A stretch of DNA of 64,000 bases from Streptomyces sp. Ru71 (lineage in GTDB: Bacteria > Actinomycetota > Actinomycetes > Streptomycetales > Streptomycetaceae), in NCBI RefSeq assembly GCF_002920535.1, contig NZ_PQSS01000038.1, forward strand, positions 1-64,000, read 5' to 3'. The notes under the pieces were generated by a model. The model was not told the DNA's origin. It was given only the letters and a program-made list of their open reading frames with translations, and did no database searches. Every line of letters begins with the position of its first letter. Position 1 is the first letter of the stretch. Position numbers and translations under genes: made by a program. Of this stretch, positions 7,361-15,438 are shown piece after piece.

Positions 7361-9892
7361 CTACTCGGCCTTGATGGCCTGGAGCATGTTCAGGCGGGCC
7401 GCCCGCCGGGCCGGCCACAGGGCCGCCAGCACACCGACCGTGCCGGCCAGCAGCAGGAACAAGGCCATCCGGCCCCAGGGCAGGACCAGTTCGTACGTCG
7501 GCATCTTCGTGCCCAGCAGCTCACCGGCCGCCCAGCCGAAGAACACGCCCAGACCGATGCCGAGCACCCCGCCGAACAGGGAGATCACCAGGGACTCCAG
7601 GCGGACCATCCGCTTGATGTTCCGGCGGTCCAGGCCGATCGCGCGCAGCATGCCGATCTCCTGCGAACGCTCGAAGACGCTCATCGCCAGGGTGTTGATG
7701 ACCCCGAGCACGGCGACGATCACCGCCATGCCGAGCAGGCCGTAGAGCATGTTCAGCATCAGCGTGAAGATCTGCGCGATCTCGTCGGACAGGTCCTTCT
7801 TGTCCTGCACCTTGATCGCCGGGTTGTCGCCCAGCGCCTTCACCAGGCGGTCCTTGGCCTGGTCCGAGGCGCCGTCGGAGGTCTTCACCATGACCTGCAT
7901 GTCACCGGAGCCGGCCGGCTGGTGCGGGGTGAGGGCGGCCGTGTCCAGCATGATCCCGCGGATCATGTCGTTGCCCTCGTACACCCCGGCGACCGTCAGC
8001 CGCTGCGCCTTGCCGTCCTCGTAGTGCACGGTGAATCCGGAACCGGCGTGCCAGCCGTGGGACTTGGCGGTGTCCTCGTCGACGACCACGCGGTCGCCGC
8101 CGACGCTGAAGGAGCCCTCGTCGGTCTTCAGGTCGGTGAGCCTGCCGATCGCGGCGCCGTTGACGCCGGTCAGGTACTCCGTCTGCCCGTCGATGCGGGA
8201 GGGGGAGTTGCGCAGGGGGCTGATGTCGGTGACGCCCTCGGCCGTGCGCAGCGTCTTCTCCACGTCCGGGGACAGCTCGTTGCCGTTCGCCATGGAGACG
8301 ACGTAGTCGGCGCGGATCGCCGCCGAGGCCATCTTGTCGATGGAGGTCTGCAGGCTGCCCGCCATCACCGTCAGGCCGGTGATCAGGGTCAGGCCGATCA
8401 TCAGCGCGGAGGCCGTGGCGGCCGTACGGCGCGGGTTGCGCACCGAGTTCTGCCGGGCGAGCTTGCCCGACACCCCGAACGCGCGCAGCAGCGGGGCGGC
8501 CGCCGCGATCAGCGGGCGGGACAGCAGCGGGGTCAGCACGAACACGCCGACGATCAGCAGCACCGCGCCGAGCCCCATGGGCGCCTGGGCGGCGTCGGCG
8601 TCCATCGTGGTGGCGGCGAGCACCACGGCCACGCCGGCCCCGGCGAACAGGGCGCCGAGGGTGTTGCGCAGCACCAGCGACTTGGTGGTCGCCCTGGCGT
8701 GCACGCTGCTCATCGCCGCCACCGGCGGGATCTTCGCCGCGCGCCGGCCGGGCAGCCACGCGGCCAGCATGGTCACCAGGACGCCGACGGCGAGCGCGGT
8801 GGCGACGGTGCCGGGGGAGACCACCAGCGGGCCGTCCGGGACGGTCGCGTCCAGCAGGCCCATCAGGGACCGCAGTCCGGCGCCGATGCCGACGCCCGCG
8901 GCCAGGCCGGTGACGCCGGCCACCGTGCCGACGACGAGCGCCTCGATCAGCACCGAGCGGGTGACCTGCCGGCGGGAGGCGCCGACCGCGCGCAGCAGCG
9001 CGAGCTCCTTGGTGCGCTGGGCGACCAGCATGGTGAAGGTGTTGGCGATGATGAAGGTGCCGACGAACAGGGCGATGCCGGCGAACACCAGCAGCGCCTG
9101 CTTGAGCCCGCCCATCTGCGCGGAGATCATCCGGGCCTGGTCGTCGGCGAGCTGCTTGCCGGTGGTGGTCTCCACGGCGTCCTTGGGCAGCGCCGAATCC
9201 AGCGCCGCCCGGAGCGCGGCCTGCGAGGTGCCGGGTGCGGCCTCGACGTCGATCTCGTCGTAGGTGCCCGCCTTGCCGAACAGCCGCTGCGCGGTCGCCG
9301 TGTCGAACAGGGCGAGGCTGCCGCCGGCGGCGACGTTGCCGTCGTCGGTGGTGAAGACGCCGGTGATCGTCGGGGTCAGGACCGGGCCGTCCACCGAGAT
9401 GCGCACGGTGTCGCCGACCTCGTACCCGGCGCGCTCGGCGGTCCGGGCGTCGATGAGGACCTGGTCCTTGCCGGTGGGCGCGCGGCCCTCCACGAGCGGG
9501 TAGCGCGGGTCCTTGGCGCCCCAGTAGTTGCCGCCCTCGGAGCGGAAGCCGCCGCCGATGAGCTTGCCGTCCTTGTCGGCGATGGCGGTGAAGCCGTTGA
9601 CGACGCCGATCGCGGAGGCCGCGCCGGGCACCTTGGCGCTCTTGTCCAGCAGCGCCTGGGTCAGCTCCGGGTCCTTGCCGACGGTGTTTCCGGTGTCGGC
9701 CTTGGAGCGGGGCTGTACGGCGACGTCGACCTGGTCGAAGCCCTTGGCGGAGCTCTTCTGGTAGGCGTCGGAGATGGTGTTGGTGAAGACGAGAGTGCCA
9801 GAGACGAACGCCACGCCGAGCATCACGGCGAGGACGGTCATCAGCAGGCGGGCCTTGTGCGCGAGGACGTTGCGCAGCGCGGTGCGGAACAT
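7361..9892 (-). CDS. ABC transporter permease, MacB/FtsX type (two FtsX domains)
   Basis: Integral membrane partner of the adjacent ATPase. The 843-residue protein has an N-terminal membrane helix (about 15-40), a large extracytoplasmic domain, a first FtsX-type three-helix domain (about 265-385), a middle helix pair, a second extracytoplasmic domain, and a C-terminal FtsX domain (about 715-840) that ends LNMLQAIKAE. This duplicated actinobacterial form differs from 4-helix MacB. The start ATG overlaps the ATPase stop by one base (TGATG), indicating translational coupling. The much longer open frame extending upstream is an antiparallel-frame artefact over the ATPase gene. Such pairs are usually exporters or envelope machines; the substrate cannot be inferred. 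Confidence 0.93.
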   Translation of the reverse strand: MFRTALRNVLAHKARLLMTVLAVMLGVAFVSGTLVFTNTISDAYQKSSAKGFDQVDVAVQPRSKADTGNTVGKDPELTQALLDKSAKVPGAASAIGVVNGFTAIADKDGKLIGGGFRSEGGNYWGAKDPRYPLVEGRAPTGKDQVLIDARTAERAGYEVGDTVRISVDGPVLTPTITGVFTTDDGNVAAGGSLALFDTATAQRLFGKAGTYDEIDVEAAPGTSQAALRAALDSALPKDAVETTTGKQLADDQARMISAQMGGLKQALLVFAGIALFVGTFIIANTFTMLVAQRTKELALLRAVGASRRQVTRSVLIEALVVGTVAGVTGLAAGVGIGAGLRSLMGLLDATVPDGPLVVSPGTVATALAVGVLVTMLAAWLPGRRAAKIPPVAAMSSVHARATTKSLVLRNTLGALFAGAGVAVVLAATTMDADAAQAPMGLGAVLLIVGVFVLTPLLSRPLIAAAAPLLRAFGVSGKLARQNSVRNPRRTAATASALMIGLTLITGLTVMAGSLQTSIDKMASAAIRADYVVSMANGNELSPDVEKTLRTAEGVTDISPLRNSPSRIDGQTEYLTGVNGAAIGRLTDLKTDEGSFSVGGDRVVVDEDTAKSHGWHAGSGFTVHYEDGKAQRLTVAGVYEGNDMIRGIMLDTAALTPHQPAGSGDMQVMVKTSDGASDQAKDRLVKALGDNPAIKVQDKKDLSDEIAQIFTLMLNMLYGLLGMAVIVAVLGVINTLAMSVFERSQEIGMLRAIGLDRRNIKRMVRLESLVISLFGGVLGIGLGVFFGWAAGELLGTKMPTYELVLPWGRMALFLLLAGTVGVLAALWPARRAARLNMLQAIKAE

Positions 9893-10665
9893 CAGCTGGT
9901 GCGGCCCTTCGCGTCGAACTGCTTCATGAAGTCCAGGACGGCGTCGGCCGTGGGCCGGATCATCTCGTCGACGATGCGGCCGTCGGCGAGGAAGACGACG
10001 CGGTCCGCGTAGGCGGCGGCGACCGGGTCGTGGGTGACCATCACCACCGTCTGGCCCAGTTCGCGCACGGAGTTGCGCAGGAAGCCGAGCACCTCGGCGC
10101 CGGAGCGGGAGTCGAGGTTTCCGGTCGGCTCGTCGCCGAAGATGATGTCCGGCTTGGAGGCGAGCGCGCGGGCCACGGCGACGCGCTGCTGCTGGCCGCC
10201 GGACAGCTGCGAGGGACGGTGGCCGAGCCGGCCCGACAGGCCGACCATCCCGATCACCGCGTCCAGCCACTGCTTGTCCGGCTTGCGGCCGGCGATGTCC
10301 ATCGGGAGCGTGATGTTCTCCAGCGCGGTCAGCGTCGGCAGCAGGTTGAACGCCTGGAAGATGAAGCCGATCTTGTCCCGGCGCAGCTTGGTCAGCTGCT
10401 TGTCCTTCAGCGAGCCCAGCTCGGTGTCGCCGATGCGCACGGAACCCGAGGAGAAGGTGTCCAGGCCCGCGACGCAGTGCATCAGGGTGGACTTGCCGGA
10501 GCCCGAGGGACCCATGATCGCGGTGAACTGGGCCTGGTGGAAGTCCACCGAGACCCGGTCGAGGGCGACCACCTGGGTCTCGCCCTGGCCGTAGATCTTC
10601 GACAGGTCCGTGGCGCGGGCGGCGACGGCGGAACTGGTCCGGCCGGCGACAGGTGTGGTGGTCAC
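9892..10665 (-). CDS. ABC transporter ATP-binding protein (LolD/MacB family)
   Basis: Cytosolic ATPase of 257 residues that energises the following FtsX-type permease. Motifs: Walker A GPSGSGKST near residue 58, Q-loop in FQAFNLLPTLTALEN, signature LSGGQQQRVAVARAL, Walker B DIIFGDEP followed by TGNLDSRSG, and the switch histidine in VTHDPVAAAYADR. I chose GTG at 10665 (MTTTPVAGRTSSAV), with GAGGAG about 9 nt upstream; the longer frame adds an unlikely Arg/Ser-rich head. First gene of a two-gene operon. Confidence 0.93.
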   Translation of the reverse strand: MTTTPVAGRTSSAVAARATDLSKIYGQGETQVVALDRVSVDFHQAQFTAIMGPSGSGKSTLMHCVAGLDTFSSGSVRIGDTELGSLKDKQLTKLRRDKIGFIFQAFNLLPTLTALENITLPMDIAGRKPDKQWLDAVIGMVGLSGRLGHRPSQLSGGQQQRVAVARALASKPDIIFGDEPTGNLDSRSGAEVLGFLRNSVRELGQTVVMVTHDPVAAAYADRVVFLADGRIVDEMIRPTADAVLDFMKQFDAKGRTS

Positions 10666-11069
10666 GGGAAGGCACTCCTCACGGGAACGACGGTGCTGAA
10701 GGGGACGTGTTCCATCGTTCCGGCGGCTCGACGCCCTGGAGTCAGCCGCTGTTCCGGTTCCCGGGGCCGACTGCGGTCGGACCCTCAGCGACCGCGTCAT
10801 ACCTGGGGATGACGGCCGTCCCTGAGAGCGCGGCGCCGGGCGGCGATGTCAAGAACAGGTGGCGCACCCTCGTTCGGACGGTGAAAATCCGTCATTCCGC
10901 GTACACGCCCGAGTACCGCGCGCAAGGCTGTTGGCAAGTGCGGACGGCGCGTTCCGTTGGCTGATGCTCCCTCAGACCTCAATAAAATAAGACAACATCG
11001 GGTCGACCCGCCGCTGTCCGAGGGGCGTTCCCCGATAGGGTCGGAGTCTCGATGCGGAGCCCATGGCCT
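10666..11069. other. Divergent promoter region between the ABC operon and bldA
   Basis: No gene was found. A TTGACA-like -35 lies on the minus strand at 10847-10852 without a convincing -10. Just before bldA is an unusually AT-rich patch (10979-10997) holding TAAAAT (10983-10988) and TAAGAC (10988-10993), good -10 candidates for bldA transcription. That would leave a leader of roughly 70-80 nt to be trimmed off the tRNA. Confidence 0.45.
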
Positions 11070-11153
11070 GCCCGGATGGTGGAATGCAGACACGGCGAGC
11101 TTAAACCTCGCTGCCCCTTCGCGGGCGTGCCGGTTCGAGTCCGGCTCCGGGCA
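11070..11153 (+). tRNA. bldA: tRNA-Leu (anticodon UAA), bldA
   Basis: An 84-nt class-II tRNA. The acceptor stem is GCCCGGA (11070-11076) with TCCGGGC (11146-11152) and discriminator A at 11153. The anticodon stem GCGAG/CTCGC encloses loop CTTAAAC, so the anticodon is TAA at 11102-11104, reading UUA. A long variable arm and the T-loop GGTTCGAGTCC follow. CCA is not encoded. In Streptomyces the only UUA-reading tRNA is BldA, which gates translation of TTA-containing genes for aerial growth and antibiotic pathways. Known work also describes an antisense transcript here; I cannot confirm that from sequence alone. Confidence 0.97.
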
Positions 11154-11225
11154 CATCCGCTCTGCGGCCGTCGGCCGCACCCCCTTCCGATACATCCCCG
11201 TCTCCTCGCCCTGGCGCGCGACCCG

Positions 11226-11254
11226 TTGACAGCGGGCAGGGGCGGGCGCAGACT
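11226..11254 (+). promoter_or_regulatory. Candidate pobA promoter
   Basis: TTGACA (11226-11231), 17-nt spacer, CAGACT (11249-11254): a good match to a housekeeping HrdB-type promoter. The predicted start near 11261 lies 78 nt before the pobA ATG. Confidence 0.55.
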
Positions 11255-11268
11255 CACGTCCGAAGGTA

Positions 11269-11284
11269 GTGAAGGAAATTTCAC
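11269..11284. promoter_or_regulatory. Candidate operator in the pobA leader
   Basis: GTGAAGGAAATTTCAC has 5-bp inverted arms GTGAA/TTCAC around 6 nt, just downstream of the predicted pobA transcription start, a position suited to a repressor. Confidence 0.4.
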
Positions 11285-11338
11285 CAGGCGAACACGCTGC
11301 ATGATGGGCAGTGTCGCCCACGCGAAGGGAACGCCCCG

Positions 11339-12514
11339 ATGCGCACCACCGTCGGCATCATCGGCGCCGGTCCGGCCGGCCTCGTCCTGGCCCGGCTGCT
11401 CCACAACGCCGGCATCGACTCGGTCGTCCTGGAGAGCCGTGACCGCGCCTACGTCGAACAGCGCCAGCGCGCCGGGATCCTGGAGCAGGGCACCGTGGAC
11501 GTGCTGCGCGCGGCCGGCGCCGCCGAACGCATGGACCGTGAGGGGCTGCGCCACGACGGCATCGAGCTGCGGTTCGCCAAGCGCCGCCACCGCGTCGACT
11601 TCCCGGCCCTGACCGGCGGGAAGTCGGTGATGGTCTACGCCCAGACCGAGGTGTGCAAGGACCTCATCGCGCTCCAGCTGAAGGAGGGCGGCCCGCTGCT
11701 GTTCGAGGCCGAGGCGCTCGCCGTGGAGGACGCCGACAGCGACCACCCACGCGTGCTCTTCCGCCACGAGGGGCGCGAGGAGGTCCTGGAGTGCGACTAC
11801 GTCGTCGGCTGCGACGGCTTCTGGGGCGTGGCCCGCAAGGCGGTCCCCGCCGCGCTGTCCCGCACCTTCGAGCGGACGTACCCCTTCGGCTGGCTCGGCA
11901 TCCTCGCCGACGTCGCCCCCTCGCACGACGAACTGGTCTACGCCCGCCACGACCGCGGCTTCGCCCTGCTGTCGATGCGCTCCCTGTCCGTTTCCCGGCT
12001 CTACCTACAAGTGCCCGCCGGCACCGACGCGGACAGCTGGGGCGACGACGAGATCTGGGACGAGCTGGAGCGCCGTCTGGAGACCGACGACGACTGGCGG
12101 CTTCGACGCGGCCCGATCACCCAGAAGTCCGTCACCCCGATGCGCTCCTACGTCCACGAGCCCATGCGCCACGGCCGCCTCTTCCTGGCCGGCGACGCGG
12201 CCCACATCGTGCCGCCCACCGGCGCCAAGGGCCTCAACCTCGCCGTCGGCGACGTCGTCACCTTCGCGCGGGCGCTGGTCCACCGGCGCGAGACCGGTTC
12301 GGAGCGGCTGCTGGACGCCTACTCCGCGACCTGCCTGCGCCGGGTCTGGCAGGCCGAGCGCTTCTCCTATGACATGACGACCCTTCTGCACCGTGCCCCC
12401 GACGCCACGCCCTTCGAGGACCGCCTCCAGCTGGCCCGATTGGAGCGCATCGCCGGCAACCGGGCCGCCGAGACGGACCTCGCGGAGGCCTACACCGGGT
12501 TCCCGCTCGACTGA
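11339..12514 (+). CDS. pobA: 4-hydroxybenzoate 3-monooxygenase
   Basis: FAD flavoprotein hydroxylase converting 4-hydroxybenzoate to protocatechuate with NAD(P)H and O2; cytosolic. The 391-residue length matches PobA. Motifs: the N-terminal FAD fold VGIIGAGPAGLVLARLLHNAG, the PobA-like segment RAGILEQGTVDVLRAAGAAERM near 45-66, the DG motif CDYVVGCDGFWGVAR near 153-167, and the C-terminal FAD motif LFLAGDAAHIVPPTGAKGLNLAVGD. No protocatechuate ring-cleavage genes are near, so the pathway must continue elsewhere. The gene appears monocistronic, with its own promoter and an inverted repeat in the leader. Confidence 0.94.
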   Translation: MRTTVGIIGAGPAGLVLARLLHNAGIDSVVLESRDRAYVEQRQRAGILEQGTVDVLRAAGAAERMDREGLRHDGIELRFAKRRHRVDFPALTGGKSVMVYAQTEVCKDLIALQLKEGGPLLFEAEALAVEDADSDHPRVLFRHEGREEVLECDYVVGCDGFWGVARKAVPAALSRTFERTYPFGWLGILADVAPSHDELVYARHDRGFALLSMRSLSVSRLYLQVPAGTDADSWGDDEIWDELERRLETDDDWRLRRGPITQKSVTPMRSYVHEPMRHGRLFLAGDAAHIVPPTGAKGLNLAVGDVVTFARALVHRRETGSERLLDAYSATCLRRVWQAERFSYDMTTLLHRAPDATPFEDRLQLARLERIAGNRAAETDLAEAYTGFPLD

Positions 12515-12740
12515 ACGGGTGGCCCGCTCGGCCGGCCGAGCGCGGAGTTGATCAACGGCCGGTTCCGGACGCGTACCGGCTTGGTCATGAATCGCCTCCG
12601 GCGGTGGCGGGAATCACCCCTGCGCGTAGCGTGTTGCGCAGCACGAGGCGGGAAAGATCCTCCCCAGGTATTAGGGTCGATCCTTTGCCTTTCCATTACT
12701 CTTGAGCCAAGGCCACGCACGGTGGCCATGGAGGAGTGAG

Positions 12741-13619
12741 ATGAGGAGCAGCAACCCGGTCTTCTCGCGACGGGGGTTCAGCCGCGACAACGGCTACGCG
12801 GGCTTCAACACCGCACCGCAGGCCGGGTACGCACAGGGCAACCCCTACGCCCAGGGCGGCAACCCCTACGCGCAGAACCCGTACGCGACCAACCCCTACG
12901 CCCAGCCGGACGCGCAGTACGGCGCCCCGCAGGCCCCGGCCACCACCGGCCGGATGACGATGGACGACGTCGTCGTGCGCTCGGCCACCACGCTCGGTGT
13001 GGTCGTCCTCGGCGCGGTCCTCGCCTGGGCCGTCCTGCCGGTCTCGACCGGCTCCTACGGCCTCGCGGTCGGCTCGGCGCTGGTCGCCTTCGTCCTGGCG
13101 ATGGTGCAGAGCTTCAAGCGCACCCCGTCGCCCGCGCTGATCCTGGGCTACGCCGCGTTCGAGGGCGTCTTCCTCGGCGTGATCAGCGAGATGTACAACA
13201 CCCAGTGGAGCGGCGCCCCGTTCCAGGCGGTGCTGGGCACCATGGCGGTCTCCGCGGCCACCCTGCTGGTCTACAAGGCCGGCTGGATCCGCGTCACCGC
13301 CCGCTACGCCCGCGTGGGCATGGCCATCGCCCTGGCGTTCGTGCTGGTCATGGCCGTCAACATGCTGCTGGTCGTGTTCGGCGCCGCGGACGACGGCGGT
13401 CTGCGCAGCTTCGGCCCGCTGGGCGCGGTCGTGGGCATCATCGCCATCCTGATCGGCGCGTTCTTCCTGACCCTCGACTTCAAGCAGATCGAGGACGGGA
13501 TCGCCTACGGCGCCCCGCGCAACGAGGCGTGGCTGGCCGCGTTCGGTCTCACCATGACGCTGGTGTGGATCTACCTGGAGATGCTGCGCCTGGTGGCGAT
13601 CTTCAGCAACAACGACTGA
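12741..13619 (+). CDS. Bax1-inhibitor/YccA-like integral membrane protein
   Basis: A 292-residue polytopic membrane protein. The first 70 residues are cytosolic, with Gly, Asn, Tyr, Gln and Pro dominant and the tetrapeptide NPYA repeated four times (about residues 34-54). About seven membrane helices follow (about 80-290), with the family segment FEGVFLGVISEMYN and a C-terminal helix ending with RLVAIFSNND. This is the actinobacterial Bax inhibitor-1-like/YccA layout, whose bacterial members may conduct ions or modulate proteases; the role here is unknown. ATG at 12741 has GAGGAG at 12731-12736. A strong terminator follows. Confidence 0.88.
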   Translation: MRSSNPVFSRRGFSRDNGYAGFNTAPQAGYAQGNPYAQGGNPYAQNPYATNPYAQPDAQYGAPQAPATTGRMTMDDVVVRSATTLGVVVLGAVLAWAVLPVSTGSYGLAVGSALVAFVLAMVQSFKRTPSPALILGYAAFEGVFLGVISEMYNTQWSGAPFQAVLGTMAVSAATLLVYKAGWIRVTARYARVGMAIALAFVLVMAVNMLLVVFGAADDGGLRSFGPLGAVVGIIAILIGAFFLTLDFKQIEDGIAYGAPRNEAWLAAFGLTMTLVWIYLEMLRLVAIFSNND

Positions 13620-13644
13620 CGCGCGGCGGCCGACGCCGGCTGAC

Positions 13645-13690
13645 GTGACAAGGGCCCCGGGAGCGCATCCCGGGGCCCTTGGCGTTGTCA
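13645..13690. terminator. Terminator after the Bax1-like gene
   Basis: A 13-bp perfect stem (13650-13662 with 13668-13680, 5-nt loop), further flanked by GTGACA/TGTCAC. It lies between convergent genes and may act in both directions. Confidence 0.85.
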
Positions 13691-13706
13691 CGACCTGGCG
13701 CGGGCC

Positions 13707-13931
13707 TCACAGCCTCCGCGCGGCCCTCCTCAGTTCGTACTCATGGATGATCGCCTTGGCGTGCCCGTACGCGAGGTTGTGCTCGTGCCGGAGCCAGCTG
13801 ACCTTCTCCTCGAAACGGAGGGCGGGTCCTTCTTCGACGGTGCGCAGCCAGTCGGCGATCTCACGACCGGTGCAGTGGGGGATGCGGGCGAGAATGTTGC
13901 GGTGGGTCTCCTCGGAGAGGACATGGGACAT
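13707..13931 (-). CDS. DUF4287 domain-containing small protein
   Basis: A 74-residue soluble protein beginning MSHVLSEETHRNILARIPHC. It contains a TGREIADWLRTVEEGP segment and LRHEHNLAYGHAKAIIHEYEL, characteristic of the DUF4287 family, whose function is unknown. I chose ATG at 13931 because GGAGG lies 5 nt upstream; the longer ATG at 13949 lacks this. It lies convergent to the Bax1-like gene and divergent from the next small gene. Confidence 0.75.
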   Translation of the reverse strand: MSHVLSEETHRNILARIPHCTGREIADWLRTVEEGPALRFEEKVSWLRHEHNLAYGHAKAIIHEYELRRAARRL

Positions 13932-14033
13932 CGGCGCCTCCGGACGCATGGGATGTAAGCCGGTCCTTCAGGTCACCGTGCCTGAGTGTTCGCCCGTTGG
14001 CAACAGTCCCGAGCGGGCGCGTAGGCTCGCGCC

Positions 14034-14345
14034 GTGGTGGATACGACGTCTCTGACCCGAGCTGTTGATCACTTCGCCGACCGGTTGCGGGCCGCGCCGC
14101 AGTCCCGACTGCAACGGGGTGCCGCCGCGGAGGCGCTGGCGCTGGCCCGGGAGTTGGCCGCGCGGGCACAGCTTCGGGAGGAGCCGTCGCGCGAGCCACG
14201 GGAGATGCCGGACGCGGGGATGTTCGCCGCCGCGGACCAGGTGACCGTCGCCGGGCGGGATCTGGCGCTCGTGCTGCGCGATCAGGCCGAGGTGGAGGAG
14301 GCCGTGCGCTTGGTCGAGGAGGCGCAGAAGAGGGCGGGGATCTGA
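14034..14345 (+). CDS. Small Ala/Arg/Glu-rich hypothetical protein
   Basis: A 103-residue predicted cytosolic protein, mostly alpha-helical, with no motif I recognise. Alternating A/L/R/E suggests paired helices, and it ends VEEAVRLVEEAQKRAGI. Codon use is typical of the genome. The GTG at 14034 is followed immediately by another in-frame GTG (14037) and has no clear Shine-Dalgarno, so it may be leaderless. It converges on the next gene with an 11-bp gap. Confidence 0.6.
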   Translation: MVDTTSLTRAVDHFADRLRAAPQSRLQRGAAAEALALARELAARAQLREEPSREPREMPDAGMFAAADQVTVAGRDLALVLRDQAEVEEAVRLVEEAQKRAGI

Positions 14346-14357
14346 CCCCGCCCCGGT

Positions 14358-15167
14358 TCACAGGCTCGCGATGACCCGGTCCGCCAGGATGTAGACGTTC
14401 TCCTCGCCGCACGCGAACGTCAGCGTGTACGCGCCCGAGATGCCCGAGCCGCCGAGCAGGTACGGGGCGTCGCCGGCACGCAGCGCGGCCGCCAGGCGGT
14501 CGGCGGTGTCGCGGTGGCCCGGGGTCATGCACAGGGTCGTGCCGTCGGCGAAGACGTAGACGTCGAGCGTGCCCAGCGGGCCGGGACGCACATCCGTCAG
14601 GGCGATGCGGGAGGCGGCCAGTTCGTCGAGGATGGCCACCGTGCGCTCATGGTCGTTGACGACCGGTGACTGCATCGGCACGAAGTCCGGGTGGGAGGGG
14701 TGACGGCGACGGGCCGCCGCCAGCTCGGGCGACTCCGTGGAGGTACCTGGCTGGACGAAGTCCTTGGGGGAGAACTCGTCGGCCTCCGGGCCGTGCTCGG
14801 CCACCGGCTCCAGGCCCGCGAAGTCGGCCTGGCGGGGCAGGAACAGCTCGCTGTCGGCCAGACCCAGCAGCGTGGGCGCGTCGGAGGCGTCACGGGCCTC
14901 CTGGGCCGCCCAGAACGCCCGCGCCTCGGCCAGCTCCCGCTCACGCTCCTCGGCGAGCGCGTCGGCCACGGCGGCGCGTATCTCGTCGGTGTCGGCCGTG
15001 ACACGGGCGGCGGGCACCAGTCCGTGGGCCGCGGTGTTGCTCTCCGCCAGCTGGGTGTGCAGGGCCGCCACCTGCCTGCGCAGCAGCACGAGGGTGCGCA
15101 GGACGGCGACGCCCACGGCGCCCGTGGCGGCCGTGGTGACCAGCAACGCGATCGGCATGGCGCTCAC
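14358..15167 (-). CDS. Hypothetical membrane-anchored protein with coiled-coil stalk
   Basis: A 269-residue protein. An N-terminal hydrophobic helix (about residues 3-30) runs into a Gln/Glu/Arg-rich helical segment (about 30-95) that looks like a short coiled coil. A disordered Pro/Ser/Asp-rich middle follows, then a C-terminal folded domain (about 170-269) containing LDVYVFADGTTLCMTPGH and ending YILADRVIASL. No family is recognised. GTG at 15167 has GGGAG 7 nt upstream, while the ATG at 15158 is a weaker alternative. An inverted repeat about 45-70 bp upstream (15210-15236) may be an operator. Confidence 0.7.
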   Translation of the reverse strand: MSAMPIALLVTTAATGAVGVAVLRTLVLLRRQVAALHTQLAESNTAAHGLVPAARVTADTDEIRAAVADALAEERERELAEARAFWAAQEARDASDAPTLLGLADSELFLPRQADFAGLEPVAEHGPEADEFSPKDFVQPGTSTESPELAAARRRHPSHPDFVPMQSPVVNDHERTVAILDELAASRIALTDVRPGPLGTLDVYVFADGTTLCMTPGHRDTADRLAAALRAGDAPYLLGGSGISGAYTLTFACGEENVYILADRVIASL

Positions 15168-15438
15168 TGACGTACTCCCAGTTCAAAGTCGACCCCCGAC
15201 TTCCTACATCAGCTTGAAGGGTGGACCATCAAGTTGTCAGTGCGTAACGTCACGAAACGGACAGGCTGTTGGGTCTTGGGTGGCCGGTGGGGTGTCGTTG
15301 ACCTGCGAGTTTCCCGGGGGAGAGGGATATAGGTCACATCATGGGGGAGATTGGATCACAAAACGGCCCGGAGTCCGGCGAGTTCGCGGACTCCGGGCCA
15401 TGGGATCACACAAGGTGCCCCGTCGGTCACTCAGAGGT
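15168..15438. other. Intergenic region with inverted repeat
   Basis: It holds an imperfect inverted repeat CAGCTTGA/TCAAGTTG (15210-15217 with 15229-15236) upstream of the minus-strand hypothetical gene, and the thiolase terminator at the far end. No gene is supported; the short plus-strand frame starting near 15341 merely crosses the terminator. Confidence 0.5.
15365..15399 (-). terminator. Terminator after the thiolase gene
   Basis: A 13-bp perfect stem (15365-15377 with 15387-15399) and 9-nt loop, flanked by direct copies of GGATCACA at 15353-15360 and 15404-15411. Confidence 0.8.

Noticed and set aside
7922..10012. 696-residue plus-strand frame over the ABC permease
   Set aside because: Antisense shadow of low-complexity Gly/Arg/Val/Asp composition.
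7361..10675. 1104-residue frame apparently fusing ATPase and permease
   Set aside because: The first 260 residues are a shifted frame across the ATPase gene, rich in Arg and Pro. The true permease starts at 9892, coupled to the ATPase stop.
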